From: Sutterella wadsworthensis 2_1_59BFAA | Lineage (GTDB): Bacteria; Pseudomonadota; Gammaproteobacteria; Burkholderiales; Burkholderiaceae_F | Direction: 5' to 3' | Assembly: GCF_000297775.1 (NCBI RefSeq) | Contig: NZ_JH815516.1 | Span: forward strand, 306,476 to 338,639 | DNA: 32,164 nucleotides | Part shown: piece by piece, positions 16,997 through 24,539 of the stretch | How the letters are laid out: every line of letters begins with the position of its first letter | Numbering within the stretch: position 1 is the stretch's first letter | Translations under genes and position numbers: made by a program | The notes under the pieces: model-generated | Told to the model about the DNA's origin: nothing | Seen by the model: the letters and a program-made list of their open reading frames with translations, nothing else | Database searches by the model: none

Positions 16997-17440
16997 TCAG
17001 GCGGACTTGTCGGAGGAAAAGCCGTTGAGGATTCTCGCGAGGAGCGCTTCGGCGAATCGGGCCTCGTCGGGCGTGAGCGAGCGCGTCACGAGGGCGTCGA
17101 GTTCGGAGGAGATGCGTTCGGACACGGGGATGAACGCCCTGCCCTTTTCGGAAAGCCTCAGGTTGATGACACGTGAGTCCTCGGCCGAGCGCTCGCGCGC
17201 GACGTAGCCCAGATCTACGAGCTTCGTGACGAGGGCTGAAACGGTGGACTTCGAGCGGTGCGTGAGGCGTGAGAGCTCCATCACCGTGGCGGTTTCCTGT
17301 TCGGTCAGCACGTGCAGGATGTCGCCGTGGCACGGGAGCAGTTCGCCCATGCCTTCGCGCTTGAGCGACTCGAGAATGAATGTTGAGGTGGCCTCCGAGA
17401 GGCGGCCTGCAAGAAAGGGGATGCGGGTGTTTTCCTTCAT
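16997..17440 (-). CDS. MarR-family transcriptional regulator
   Basis: The 147-residue protein has the MarR layout. An N-terminal helical dimerisation part is followed by the winged helix-turn-helix in TVMELSRLTHRSKSTVSALVTKLVDLGYV, a wing with ERSAEDSRVINLRLSEKG matching the family's 'D.R...v.LT..G' signature, and a C-terminal helix. The ligand is unknown. There is no Shine-Dalgarno sequence. The promoter places the transcription start at or next to the ATG (17440), so the mRNA is probably leaderless. An inverted repeat within the promoter spacer is likely its own operator. It lies upstream of cysK on the same strand but is separated by a gap with a separate cysK promoter. Confidence 0.9.
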   Translation of the reverse strand: MKENTRIPFLAGRLSEATSTFILESLKREGMGELLPCHGDILHVLTEQETATVMELSRLTHRSKSTVSALVTKLVDLGYVARERSAEDSRVINLRLSEKGRAFIPVSERISSELDALVTRSLTPDEARFAEALLARILNGFSSDKSA

Positions 17441-17446
17441 GAGGCG

Positions 17447-17475
17447 ATGTTAGTTCGAGGGCGAACGAAAGTCAA
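17447..17475 (-). promoter_or_regulatory. marR-type promoter with palindromic operator in the spacer
   Basis: On the minus strand TTGACT (17475-17470) and TAACAT (17452-17447) are 17 bp apart. The inverted repeat TTaGTTCG (17450-17457) / CGAACgAA (17462-17469) fills the spacer. Start would fall at about 17440-17441, the base of the ATG. Confidence 0.7.
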
Positions 17476-17489
17476 CGAACCGCAGGACG

Positions 17490-17526
17490 AAAAGGCCCGC
17501 TGGAGGCATGAAGCCTGCGGCGGGCC
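17490..17526 (-). terminator. Intrinsic terminator of the secreted hydrolase gene
   Basis: On the minus strand GGCCCGC (17526-17520) pairs with GCGGGCC (17500-17494), extended by inner pairs of CAGGC with GCCTC, and is followed by TTTT. Confidence 0.75.
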
Positions 17527-17562
17527 GTGCGCATGACGGATTGGGTGGAATCCGGGCGTCGA

Positions 17563-18408
17563 CTACTTGAGGAGGACGTCCTTGAGGAACTTGTCCTCGG
17601 CCTCGCGAGCCTCAGGCTCGTTCATGAGCGTGTGCGGCGCGTCCTTGATGAGGACGATGCGGGCGTTGGGATTGCCCTGGAGCGCCTTGCTGCAGTTGCC
17701 GACGGCCTCGTGGTTGCCGAGATAGGGATTGGCCTGCGAGAAGTACTTGTCCTTCGAGCTCATGATGTTGAGGACGGGCATGCCGTCGGGAATTCTCGTC
17801 TTGTGCTGGACGACGTGGTAGTTGTTTTCGCACGACCAGGAGAAGATGATGCGGCCCGCTTCGGCGGGTGCGGCTTCGGCGCGCACGTAGCGGGCCACGG
17901 CGACTGCGCCTTCGCTCGTGCCTGCGATCACGAACCTGCCGTTGAACCAGGGCTGTTTCGCCAGGAATTCGACGGCCGCCGTGAGTTCGCTCGCACGAAG
18001 CGCGTGGATCTTCTCATAGTCCATCGGGTCGATGGGCGAGGTGTAGGTCATGCGGTCGGGGAGCTGGAAGGAGTCGGCCGTGAAGCTTGCGATGCCGAGC
18101 TCGTCCGCGAGACGCTTCTGGAAGGCCTTGATCTGCGGATTGATGCCGCCCGAGCCGTGCACGAAAATCACGGCGGGCGCCTTTCCCTTCGTTTCGGGCG
18201 CGCGGATGTTGGTGCCTTCGTATGTCTTGTCGCCCGTCACGGATGCGGGCAGCACCGTCCAGGACTGCGCCATGGCCTCGGCCATCGTGCGGTCGGTCTG
18301 CACCCAGGCCTTCCCCTTGATCGTGCCCTGCGGCACGTCGGCGGACATGGCGGGCGCGGCGAGCGCAATGAGAAGCGCGGCGGCAAGTGCGGAAATCCTT
18401 GTGTTCAT
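17563..18408 (-). CDS. Exported alpha/beta hydrolase, dienelactone-hydrolase-like
   Basis: The 281-residue protein has a Sec signal peptide (ISALAAALLIALAAPAMSA|DV). The fold is an alpha/beta hydrolase: FVHGSGG forms the oxyanion hole strand, AGTSEGA carries the nucleophilic serine in the GxSxG position, the acid is probably in MSSKDKYF, and the histidine is in DAPHTLMN near the C-terminus. It resembles the dienelactone hydrolase group; the substrate is unknown and the location is probably periplasmic. ATG at 18408 follows AAGGAGAGAGAG, an excellent ribosome binding site; the frame extends upstream but without signal features. It is the only gene between its own terminator and the flavoprotein gene's terminator. 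Confidence 0.85.
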   Translation of the reverse strand: MNTRISALAAALLIALAAPAMSADVPQGTIKGKAWVQTDRTMAEAMAQSWTVLPASVTGDKTYEGTNIRAPETKGKAPAVIFVHGSGGINPQIKAFQKRLADELGIASFTADSFQLPDRMTYTSPIDPMDYEKIHALRASELTAAVEFLAKQPWFNGRFVIAGTSEGAVAVARYVRAEAAPAEAGRIIFSWSCENNYHVVQHKTRIPDGMPVLNIMSSKDKYFSQANPYLGNHEAVGNCSKALQGNPNARIVLIKDAPHTLMNEPEAREAEDKFLKDVLLK

Positions 18409-18608
18409 GGTCTCTCTCTCCTTGATGAACGTTCGTGCGCACCGGGACTCGGGTCGATTCACCCGTCGTGCTGCAGGCGCACCCTGCCAAGAATAGTCGT
18501 ATTGCCCGCATTCGGGCGAGCGCCGAAAAACTCTGAAACAACGAGCGGCCATGGGTCGTCGTGGTGCCGTGTCGTCATGCTCAACAACGATAAAGGCCCT
18601 CCTTCAGA

Positions 18609-18634
18609 CGGGCTCCCGGATGGACGGGAGCCCG
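18609..18634 (-). terminator. Probable terminator hairpin of the flavoprotein gene
   Basis: CGGGCTCCCG (18609-18618) pairs perfectly with CGGGAGCCCG (18625-18634). There is no long U-tract on the minus strand, so this may be a processing or Rho-assisted site rather than a classical terminator. Confidence 0.5.
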
Positions 18635-18698
18635 AAGGAGAGCCTTCCGGCATGCTCAGGCCTGCGCCGTCACGATGGGCGGCGCGGGACGGGACGGA

Positions 18699-20489
18699 TC
18701 ACTTCCCCTGAGCGGCGTTCGTGCCGGCGGTGCGGCCGAAGACCATGCAGTCGGCGATGGCGTTGCCGCCGAGGCGGTTGGAGCCGTGGATGCCGCCCGT
18801 CGTTTCACCGGCGGCGTAGAGGCCCGGAATCACCTTGCCGTTGACGTCAAGCACCTGTGCGTCGGCGTTGATCTGCAGGCCGCCCATCGTGTGGTGGACG
18901 GTCGGGACCTTCTGGCAGGCGTACCAGGGGCCTTCGGTCATGACCTTGTCGGCCTTGTTGTTGGCGACGAAGCCGAGCGGATCCTTCTTTTCACCGCGTA
19001 CGACGGCGTTGTAGGTGTCGATCGAACCCTTGAGGTTTTCGACCGGCATCTTGAGCTTGGCGGCAAGCTCCTCGAGCGTGTCGGCTGCGACGACGCGGCC
19101 GAGATCGATCATGTCGCCCACCTTGGCGCCGTTGCGGTCAACCCACGTGAGGCTCGGATAGCGCAGATGGTTGACGAGCACGTAGTAGGTCGAGTCCTTC
19201 TGTGCGAAGATGGCCTTGGCGAGGACGTCGCGGGCTGCGCCTTCATTGACGAAGCGGTTGCCGTCCGTGTTGATGAAGACGCGGTTGCGGCCCGACGTGC
19301 GGATCATTTCCATGAGGCCCGTGCCCGGCGTGCCGCAGGGATGAACCTGAATGTCGGCCATGCCGATCACGTTCGCGCCGACTTCCTTGCCCATCAGGAT
19401 GCCGGAGCCCTGGGCGGACTTCTGGAAGTTCGTGCAGCCGATGCTCTTGCCGAGGTCGTAGTCTTTGAAGACGCCCGTGTTGACTTCCTGACGGAGCTTC
19501 ACGTTGGCGCCGAAGCCGCCGGTTGCAATGATCACGCCCTTTTCAGCCTTGAAGAGCGTGTAGCGGCCGGTCTTGTTGTGCTTGGCAAGCACGCCCGTCA
19601 CGCGGCCGTCGGCGTCCTTGAGCACGTCTTTGGCTTCAATGTCGGTGATGACCTGCACGTTGGGATGCTCGGCGATGTACTTCTCGAAGACGCGGATGTA
19701 GGAGTTGCCCGACGGAGTGGCGGGATAGTGGGAGCGCTGCCAGAGCGCGCCCGTGGCCGTGCCGACCTCGTCCTTGAACTTCACGCCGATCGATTCGAGC
19801 CATTCGACGGCGGGATAGGCGCCTTCACAGAGGTGTTTGACGAGCTCGGGGTTGCCCACGTTGTGGCCGCCCTTGAGCGTCTGGTCGATGTGTTTCGCAA
19901 CGGAGTCCTCGATGCCGAGCTTGGGCTGGCGGATCGGGTCGGCCGCATTGAGCGCGCCTTCGGAGACGTTCGTCGAGCCGCCGAGAAGGCCGAGCTTTTC
20001 GAGCACGATCACGTCGGCGCCCGCCTGGGAGGCGGCGACCGCAGCGGCAAGGCCGGAACCGCCGCCGCCGATGATGACGACCTGCGTCTTCATCGTGTTG
20101 GGGAGCGCCTTGTACTCTTCAACATTCTTCTTCAGGTCCTTGAGGTCCTCGGCGGAAACCTTGGCCTGCTTGAGGCATTCGCCCACGGCGTACTTGAGCG
20201 CCATCGAGCTGATCGTGGCGCCCGTGACGCCGTCAACGCCGAGACTCTGCTTTTCGAGAATCCTGCCGCCCACCTTTTCAAGGGCGAGCTGGCCGACGCC
20301 GATCGTCTCAAGGTTCTTCGACCAGTCGATCTTCTCGATTTTGTGCTTCGAAACCGTGACGGCGACCGTCATGGCGGCATTGTGCGCGTTCACTTTGTAG
20401 GTGTAGGTGCCGGGCACGTAGGTGGCGGCGGAAGCGGACATCGAGGCGACGGCAAGTGCGGCGGCCGCGGCGATCGTGGTGAGTTTCAT
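18699..20489 (-). CDS. Exported FMN/FAD flavoprotein reductase (fumarate/urocanate reductase family)
   Basis: The 596-residue protein begins with a Sec signal peptide (MKLTTIAAAAALAVASMSASA). An FMN-binding domain follows (about 25-125), with DGVTGATISS, the motif whose Thr/Ser carries covalently attached FMN. From about residue 150 comes the FAD-binding flavocytochrome c fold: VVIIGGGGSGLAAAVAA, NRFVNEGAARD with the catalytic arginine, IQVHPCG and HHTMGGLQI with substrate-binding histidines, and GLYAAGETTGGIHGSNRLGGNAIADC. It lacks the multiheme domain of Shewanella fumarate reductase, like urocanate reductase UrdA. It is probably a periplasmic terminal reductase for an unsaturated acid; the acceptor is not identifiable. 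AGGAG precedes ATG 20489. Electron-donor and ApbE flavin-transferase genes are not nearby. Confidence 0.93.
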   Translation of the reverse strand: MKLTTIAAAAALAVASMSASAATYVPGTYTYKVNAHNAAMTVAVTVSKHKIEKIDWSKNLETIGVGQLALEKVGGRILEKQSLGVDGVTGATISSMALKYAVGECLKQAKVSAEDLKDLKKNVEEYKALPNTMKTQVVIIGGGGSGLAAAVAASQAGADVIVLEKLGLLGGSTNVSEGALNAADPIRQPKLGIEDSVAKHIDQTLKGGHNVGNPELVKHLCEGAYPAVEWLESIGVKFKDEVGTATGALWQRSHYPATPSGNSYIRVFEKYIAEHPNVQVITDIEAKDVLKDADGRVTGVLAKHNKTGRYTLFKAEKGVIIATGGFGANVKLRQEVNTGVFKDYDLGKSIGCTNFQKSAQGSGILMGKEVGANVIGMADIQVHPCGTPGTGLMEMIRTSGRNRVFINTDGNRFVNEGAARDVLAKAIFAQKDSTYYVLVNHLRYPSLTWVDRNGAKVGDMIDLGRVVAADTLEELAAKLKMPVENLKGSIDTYNAVVRGEKKDPLGFVANNKADKVMTEGPWYACQKVPTVHHTMGGLQINADAQVLDVNGKVIPGLYAAGETTGGIHGSNRLGGNAIADCMVFGRTAGTNAAQGK

Positions 20490-21312
20490 GGTGGTTCTCC
20501 TCTTGACTTGCGCGCGCTGCCTGAAGCCGTGGTCAATGGGCGTCAAAAAAAAGTCGGCGCGCAGGCCGGCAAGGCGGCGCTTGAACGCGGAGACCTTGCG
20601 CGGTGCGTAATGATGATATCAATAAAAGCCCCGGTGCGATCATGGGGTTAACCCTCGCCTTTTTGACCTGACCAACGAAGTCCGATGGTTGTTTTGAGCC
20701 GCGCGTCCGGGAACGCCGTGCCGACGCCTCCGACTGCAGGCCTCATCGTCATCATCCGCATCTTCCGCGTCGGCGTCTTCAGGCTCGTGCATGGAGGGCG
20801 CCTGCGAGGGGATCTTGTCGACAAAAGACCGTCTGTTCCAGACCGTTTCCGCCGATTGGGCGGTATTGCCTAGGGAGAGCACCCGAGGCGCCTTGATGGG
20901 CGTCGAAGAACAGCGAGAAAGCCTGAAACGACTGTGCCCGAGCCCTTGCGAAGCGCTGAGCGATGAGGCACCATGTGTCTCAAGGGAGGCGCGACCTGTT
21001 CCGAGAACGGGCGGCACAAAAACTCCCTGCCAGATTCCTCTTCGTCGAGAGCGGCCCACGGCGCAGTGTTCGACGAGCCTTCAGAGGCCTGCGATGGCAT
21101 GAGATCCGCGCGGGCCTTTTCGATTGAGTGCAGCCTTCCTGCCCTTTTCCAAGGGCGGAATCGAATCAACAGGCCGGAGGGGATTTCACCAACAAGGCGC
21201 GGAATCAGGCATGATGTGAAATGCGGACCGGAGGGGACCGCCTCAACGCCAGGGCCGACCGGCCGGCATCCCCTTCTCCATGCCTTCAGAACAAAGACCA
21301 GACGGAGCATCC
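20490..21312. other. 823-bp gap between divergent flavoprotein and chorismate mutase genes
   Basis: Frames are open on both strands, as expected at this GC content, but none looks like a protein family and none has a good start signal. On the minus strand a TGaTATCAT extended -10 (TATCAT complement at 20613-20618) is a possible promoter for the flavoprotein gene. An 8-base T-run on the minus strand near 20545-20552 follows only a weak stem. Nothing else is recognised. Confidence 0.4.
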
Positions 21313-21816
21313 ATGACCGACAGCACGACCAAGAAGCCCGCGGAGCTTGAAAGCCTTCGCGCCGACATCGACCGCAGCGACGAAGCCATCGTCGGCGCAC
21401 TTCGCACGCGGCTGGGCGCCGTCAGGCGCATCGCCGAGGTCAAGCGCCTTCAGGGCCTTCCCGTCTACGACGCCGTGCGCGAGGCGTCCCTTCTCTACAA
21501 GTTGCGCTCGATGGCGGGTTCCGACGTCGAGGGCGTCGCCCTGCCCGTCTACCGCACTATGATGGCCGCGGCCCGCCGCTTCGAGGCCCAGAGTCAGGAG
21601 GCGGGCGAAGCCGTCTCCGGCACCGTCACCCTGCGTCTTCGCAGCCCCGCCGACTTCACCGCCGTCACGGAAATCTTCGCCGTGCACGACTACGTGCCTG
21701 AAAGCCTCTCCTGGGTCAATCCCGTCATCGTGCTCTCCGCCACGAAGCCCCTCCCCGCCTCCATGGTCCGCGACCTGCGCGAGCACGGCATCCGCATCGA
21801 GGCACAGAACGCCTGA
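21313..21816 (+). CDS. Chorismate mutase type II (AroQ) with C-terminal extension
   Basis: Residues about 10-90 are a type II chorismate mutase domain: LRADIDRSDEAIVGALRTR, then VRRIAEVKR, GLPVYDAVREASLLYKL and the third helix. The conserved Arg, Lys and Glu positions of the active site (R in R-x-x-I/V region, K in EVK, R-E in VREASL) are present. The enzyme converts chorismate to prephenate for phenylalanine and tyrosine synthesis. The remaining about 75 residues, from GTVTLRLRSPADF to the end, are not prephenate dehydratase or dehydrogenase, and I do not recognise them. ATG at 21313 has GGAG upstream; an in-frame ATG at 21280 does not. It is a single gene with its own terminator. Confidence 0.88.
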   Translation: MTDSTTKKPAELESLRADIDRSDEAIVGALRTRLGAVRRIAEVKRLQGLPVYDAVREASLLYKLRSMAGSDVEGVALPVYRTMMAAARRFEAQSQEAGEAVSGTVTLRLRSPADFTAVTEIFAVHDYVPESLSWVNPVIVLSATKPLPASMVRDLREHGIRIEAQNA

Positions 21817-21843
21817 GCGCGTTCAGCCTGAACGCCTATGAAG

Positions 21844-21880
21844 AGGCCGGCAGCAGACGATCCGCCGGCCTTTCTTTAGT
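21844..21880 (+). terminator. Intrinsic terminator of the chorismate mutase gene
   Basis: AGGCCGGC (21844-21851) pairs with GCCGGCCT (21864-21871), followed by TTCTTT. Confidence 0.88.
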
Positions 21881-22150
21881 TCACCAAGAATAAAGAACCC
21901 TTGCGGGAACTCTATTGATTCGATCTTCTTCTTCGGCATGCGGCAATGGCCTTCCCGGCCTTCTCCCGGGCCTTCAGTTGAGCTTCGGTCCGGCCTCTCA
22001 AAAATTCAAGAGCTGCGCATGACTCGAATGGTCGCCTGTTTCGCAATGGGCATGGATGCATTGCTGACATGGGACGACGTCTTCGACTCTCGGCAGAAGC
22101 GGCATGAGTCAGGCATTCGCGAGCACGGCCTGCTTCAGGCGGGCAGTCCG

Positions 22151-22640
22151 TCAGTTGTCGTCAGGAAAGTGCTGCAGGCGCGCGAGATTCAGGTGGACAA
22201 TTGCGGTTCTTTCGAAGGCGTTCTCGATTTCCTGCGCCTCCTCGGCCAGCACGTAAAGCGGACCACGGGTGCTGCCCGTCACGGACTCGGGTCCCGTTCG
22301 AACGTTGCCGGGCAGCCCATGGGTGACCGTTTCGTGAAGGTCGCACAGAAAGGGAACGGAGAGGACGGGCTGCGCGTGCCAGTCGCAACAGACCTCAACA
22401 AAGGCTTCATGGACATTTGTGAACACCAGCGCATCGTCCAAAGGCCTTGCCCCGGCCGTGCATCCTCAAAGGCTCTCGTGATTTTCGGCAGGCACTCAAC
22501 CGGGTGCTCTTCGGACAATGCGGTGAGCGTCGCCCTTTCCACGTCCGAAAAATCGGTCTGCACTTCAAAAAGGAAGGCCGGCAATGCATGTTCAGGTCGA
22601 AAAACAATGGCGGATCGGGCAATCCGAGTGTTTCTCGGAG
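22151..22640 (-). pseudogene. Possible degraded gene of unknown family
   Basis: Three overlapping minus-strand frames can be joined into one protein-like sequence. It has a segment ending PPLFFDLNMH, then PAFLFEVQTDFSDVERATLT through KITRAFEDARPG, then DDALVFTNVHEAFVEVCCDW through FERTAIVHLNLARLQHF. Frame changes would fall near 22585 and 22440. I do not recognise a family, and only the protein-like character of the pieces supports the call. The surrounding stretch 21881-22674 has no other supported gene; the longest plus-strand frame there looks like a shadow. Confidence 0.3.
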
Positions 22641-22674
22641 ATCGTATGTCTGACAGGTATGCGAGGAGTTGACT

Positions 22675-22705
22675 GACGGCCGTTTCCTGAGCGAAAAAGG
22701 CCGTC
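22675..22705. terminator. Hairpin after the exported protein gene
   Basis: GACGGCC (22675-22681) pairs with GGCCGTC (22699-22705) with a 17-base loop. It lies just past the stop of the minus-strand gene. The U-tract is weak. Confidence 0.4.
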
Positions 22706-22719
22706 CTTTCGTCGGTTGA

Positions 22720-23343
22720 TTATTCGGGCCTGCTGCACGCCATGGCGAAGCTGCGCTCAAAGATCTCGCCTTCGCGGTCCTCGATCTGGGTGGACGCCTT
22801 CGGGTCGATGTGCCCGTCGAAGATGTTGACCCACTTGCGCGAGAGGGGACGCCTGGCGAACACCTCGCCCTTGATGAAGGGGGCGGCGGTGCGCACGCGC
22901 TCGACGGCGCGCAGTTTTCTGCCTTCGCAGTCGACCTCGAATCGGGTCGCGGTCGTGCGGACGTACTTGAACCTGAGGCTCAGGTCCGCGAGGTCCTCGG
23001 GATAGTTCATGAGGCCGTACCAGGCGCTCGTCCTGCTGTCGGCCTTCCAGAAGGCCATGACGGTCCCGAACTCCTGACGGCCGACCCAACCGTCATATTC
23101 GACATAGCCGTCGGCGAGCATCTTCATCGGAAAGCCCCAGACGGCGATCACGCTCTCAAGGGACGGCATTGCCGGCGCCTCCTGACGGGGAGCGCTCGGG
23201 CAAACCTTCACCGGCAAGTCCTTGTTCGCCTTTTCCTGAGGCGCTTCCCGCCCCTCCTCTGCGGCTTCGCAGACGGCGGAGCCGAGGACGGCGAGGCATC
23301 CAGCGGCGGCAGCCAGGGTTCGGGTCTTCTGTTCGAATGTCAT
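22720..23343 (-). CDS. Exported protein of unknown function, possibly adhesin E-like
   Basis: The 207-residue protein has a signal peptide (TLAAAAGCLAVLGSAVCEAA) without a proper lipobox. A lysine/glutamate/proline-rich linker follows, then a domain of about 150 residues containing YVEYDGWVGRQEFGTVMAFW, RFEVDCEGRKLRAVERVRT and IFERSFAMAC near the end. The EVDCEGRKLR segment resembles the 'eiDC..r..r' strand of the surface-adhesin E domain, with a second cysteine near the C-terminus that could form a disulfide. That assignment is tentative. ATG at 23343 gives the signal peptide; no strong ribosome binding site is seen. A TAAAAT -10-like element lies upstream near 23385-23392. Confidence 0.65.
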   Translation of the reverse strand: MTFEQKTRTLAAAAGCLAVLGSAVCEAAEEGREAPQEKANKDLPVKVCPSAPRQEAPAMPSLESVIAVWGFPMKMLADGYVEYDGWVGRQEFGTVMAFWKADSRTSAWYGLMNYPEDLADLSLRFKYVRTTATRFEVDCEGRKLRAVERVRTAAPFIKGEVFARRPLSRKWVNIFDGHIDPKASTQIEDREGEIFERSFAMACSRPE

Positions 23344-23427
23344 GGTGAGGTTGTCAAAAAAGCTCTTCTGTTTGACTGAGTTCCGACATTTTAGGCACTT
23401 TTCCTTAGTCCTGTTTGATTTTTTGCA

Positions 23428-23630
23428 ATGAAAACGCCGTCTTTACGCGACCTTGCGTTGGCTCGGGAACGTTTCGGCATGATGGCCGAGCCCCTGGGCG
23501 TAACAAGTCGCTGCCTTTTGACGTCTGTGCCCTCGCCCGACCCGAGCTGATGGTCGAGAGCCTTCCCGAGTCGAACAAGGGCAACCTCACGTGCTTCCCG
23601 CGCCCTGACGGGGCCCTCGCTTCAGCCTGA
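23428..23630 (+). pseudogene. Possible small gene remnant
   Basis: A frame starting MKTPSLRDLALARERFGMMA at 23428 ends after about 40 residues. A neighbouring frame continues with LPFDVCALARPELMVE to a stop at 23630. Together they read like one short coding sequence with a frameshift near 23510. No family is recognised, and there is no ribosome binding site. Confidence 0.22.
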
Positions 23631-23712
23631 AAGTCCGAACCTGCGCCTTCGTCGTACACATGTGAGGCGAAGGCGCATTTTTGTGCCGAATTGTCTCTGG
23701 CACCTGACGGAT

Positions 23713-23726
23713 TTGATCCTGATCAA
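23713..23726. promoter_or_regulatory. Consensus FNR box upstream of the DsbA-like gene
   Basis: TTGATCCTGATCAA matches TTGAT-N4-ATCAA at all ten defined positions. Its centre is at 23719.5, 100 bases before the ATG. GATTTT (23749-23754) would put the start at -41.5 relative spacing; TAAACT (23758-23763) is a better -10 but nine bases further. This points to control by an FNR/Anr-type anaerobic regulator. Confidence 0.7.
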
Positions 23727-23819
23727 GCGTTTTAAGCCTCGCCCAAGGGATTTTCGCTAAACTCAGGTCTGGTCAAATTTTTCATACGGCACCTTCTGTA
23801 AAAATAAGGACAACCCGCC

Positions 23820-24461
23820 ATGATCTCCCGTCGTGATCTTCTCTGCGCCGGCGCGCTCGCTCCGCTTTCGACGTATTCCTTTGCCGCTCCCGCCTACAAG
23901 GCCGGCAAGGAGTACCTGACCGTTCACCCGATGGCCCCCACGCCGGCGGACAAGATCGAAGTCGTTGAATTCTTCGCCTACACCTGCCCGCACTGCCTGC
24001 AGTTCCACCCGGTCTTCCATGAGTGGGCACAGAAGGCCCCCGAGGACGTCAGCATCCGCATCTGCCCCGTCGCCTGGCAGCCGAAGTACCTTCCGTTCAC
24101 GGACACCTACTTCGCGCTCGAGGCCCTTGGTCTGCTTGACAGCCTGAGCATGCCGTTCTTCGAAAGCATCATCTACCAGACGCGCTCCTACAACTTCGAC
24201 AGCGCCACCCGCGACATCCATGACTTCATGGTCGAAGCCGGCGTCGACGGCGCCAAGTGGGACGCCACGTTCAACAGCTTCGGCGTGAAGAACAAGTCCC
24301 GCAACGCCACGATGCTCTGGAACGCCTACCAGATCGACTCCACGCCTATGGTCGGCGTCGGCGGCAAGTTCACGACCGGCCCCCACCTCGCCGGTTCCCG
24401 CCAAGGCACGCCCGCCGTGATCGACTACCTCGTCGACCAGATGCGCACGCTCAGAAAGTAA
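23820..24461 (+). CDS. dsbA: DsbA-like periplasmic thiol:disulfide oxidoreductase
   Basis: The 213-residue protein starts MISRRDLLCAGALAPLSTYS, an export signal with twin arginines. The mature part has a thioredoxin-like fold: VVEFFAYTCPHC carries the CPHC active site typical of DsbA, an alpha-helical insertion follows, and DSTPMVGVGGKF holds the cis-proline loop. DsbA oxidises cysteine pairs in exported proteins. AAGGA lies upstream of the ATG. A consensus FNR box lies in the promoter, so expression probably changes with oxygen. The gene is alone; DsbB is not nearby. A repeated terminator and a group IIC intron remnant follow. Confidence 0.92.
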   Translation: MISRRDLLCAGALAPLSTYSFAAPAYKAGKEYLTVHPMAPTPADKIEVVEFFAYTCPHCLQFHPVFHEWAQKAPEDVSIRICPVAWQPKYLPFTDTYFALEALGLLDSLSMPFFESIIYQTRSYNFDSATRDIHDFMVEAGVDGAKWDATFNSFGVKNKSRNATMLWNAYQIDSTPMVGVGGKFTTGPHLAGSRQGTPAVIDYLVDQMRTLRK

Positions 24462-24463
24462 TT

Positions 24464-24539
24464 CCGAACGTCATTCCCGCAGTCCTCCGGGACCTGCACA
24501 AACGCCTCCGACGTCCCCCGACGCGGAGGCGTCTTGTTT
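24464..24539 (+). repeat. 76-bp terminator-bearing repeat, copy 1 (dsbA terminator)
   Basis: This segment matches 27720-27795 at most positions, beginning CCGAACGTCATTCCCGCAGT and ending TTGTTT. ACGCCTCCG (24502-24510) pairs with CGGAGGCGT (24524-24532), followed by a T-rich tail, so it serves as the dsbA terminator. Homology between the two copies stops exactly where the intron remnant begins. Confidence 0.85.

Noticed and set aside
18675-20651. 658-codon plus-strand frame opposite the flavoprotein gene
   Set aside because: The minus-strand frame carries the complete set of FMN, FAD and catalytic motifs; the plus frame is a shadow.
20640-21400. Arg- and Asp-rich minus-strand frames upstream of the chorismate mutase gene
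   Set aside because: No recognised domains or start signals; one contains an acidic run that reflects a simple GAC/GAT-type repeat.
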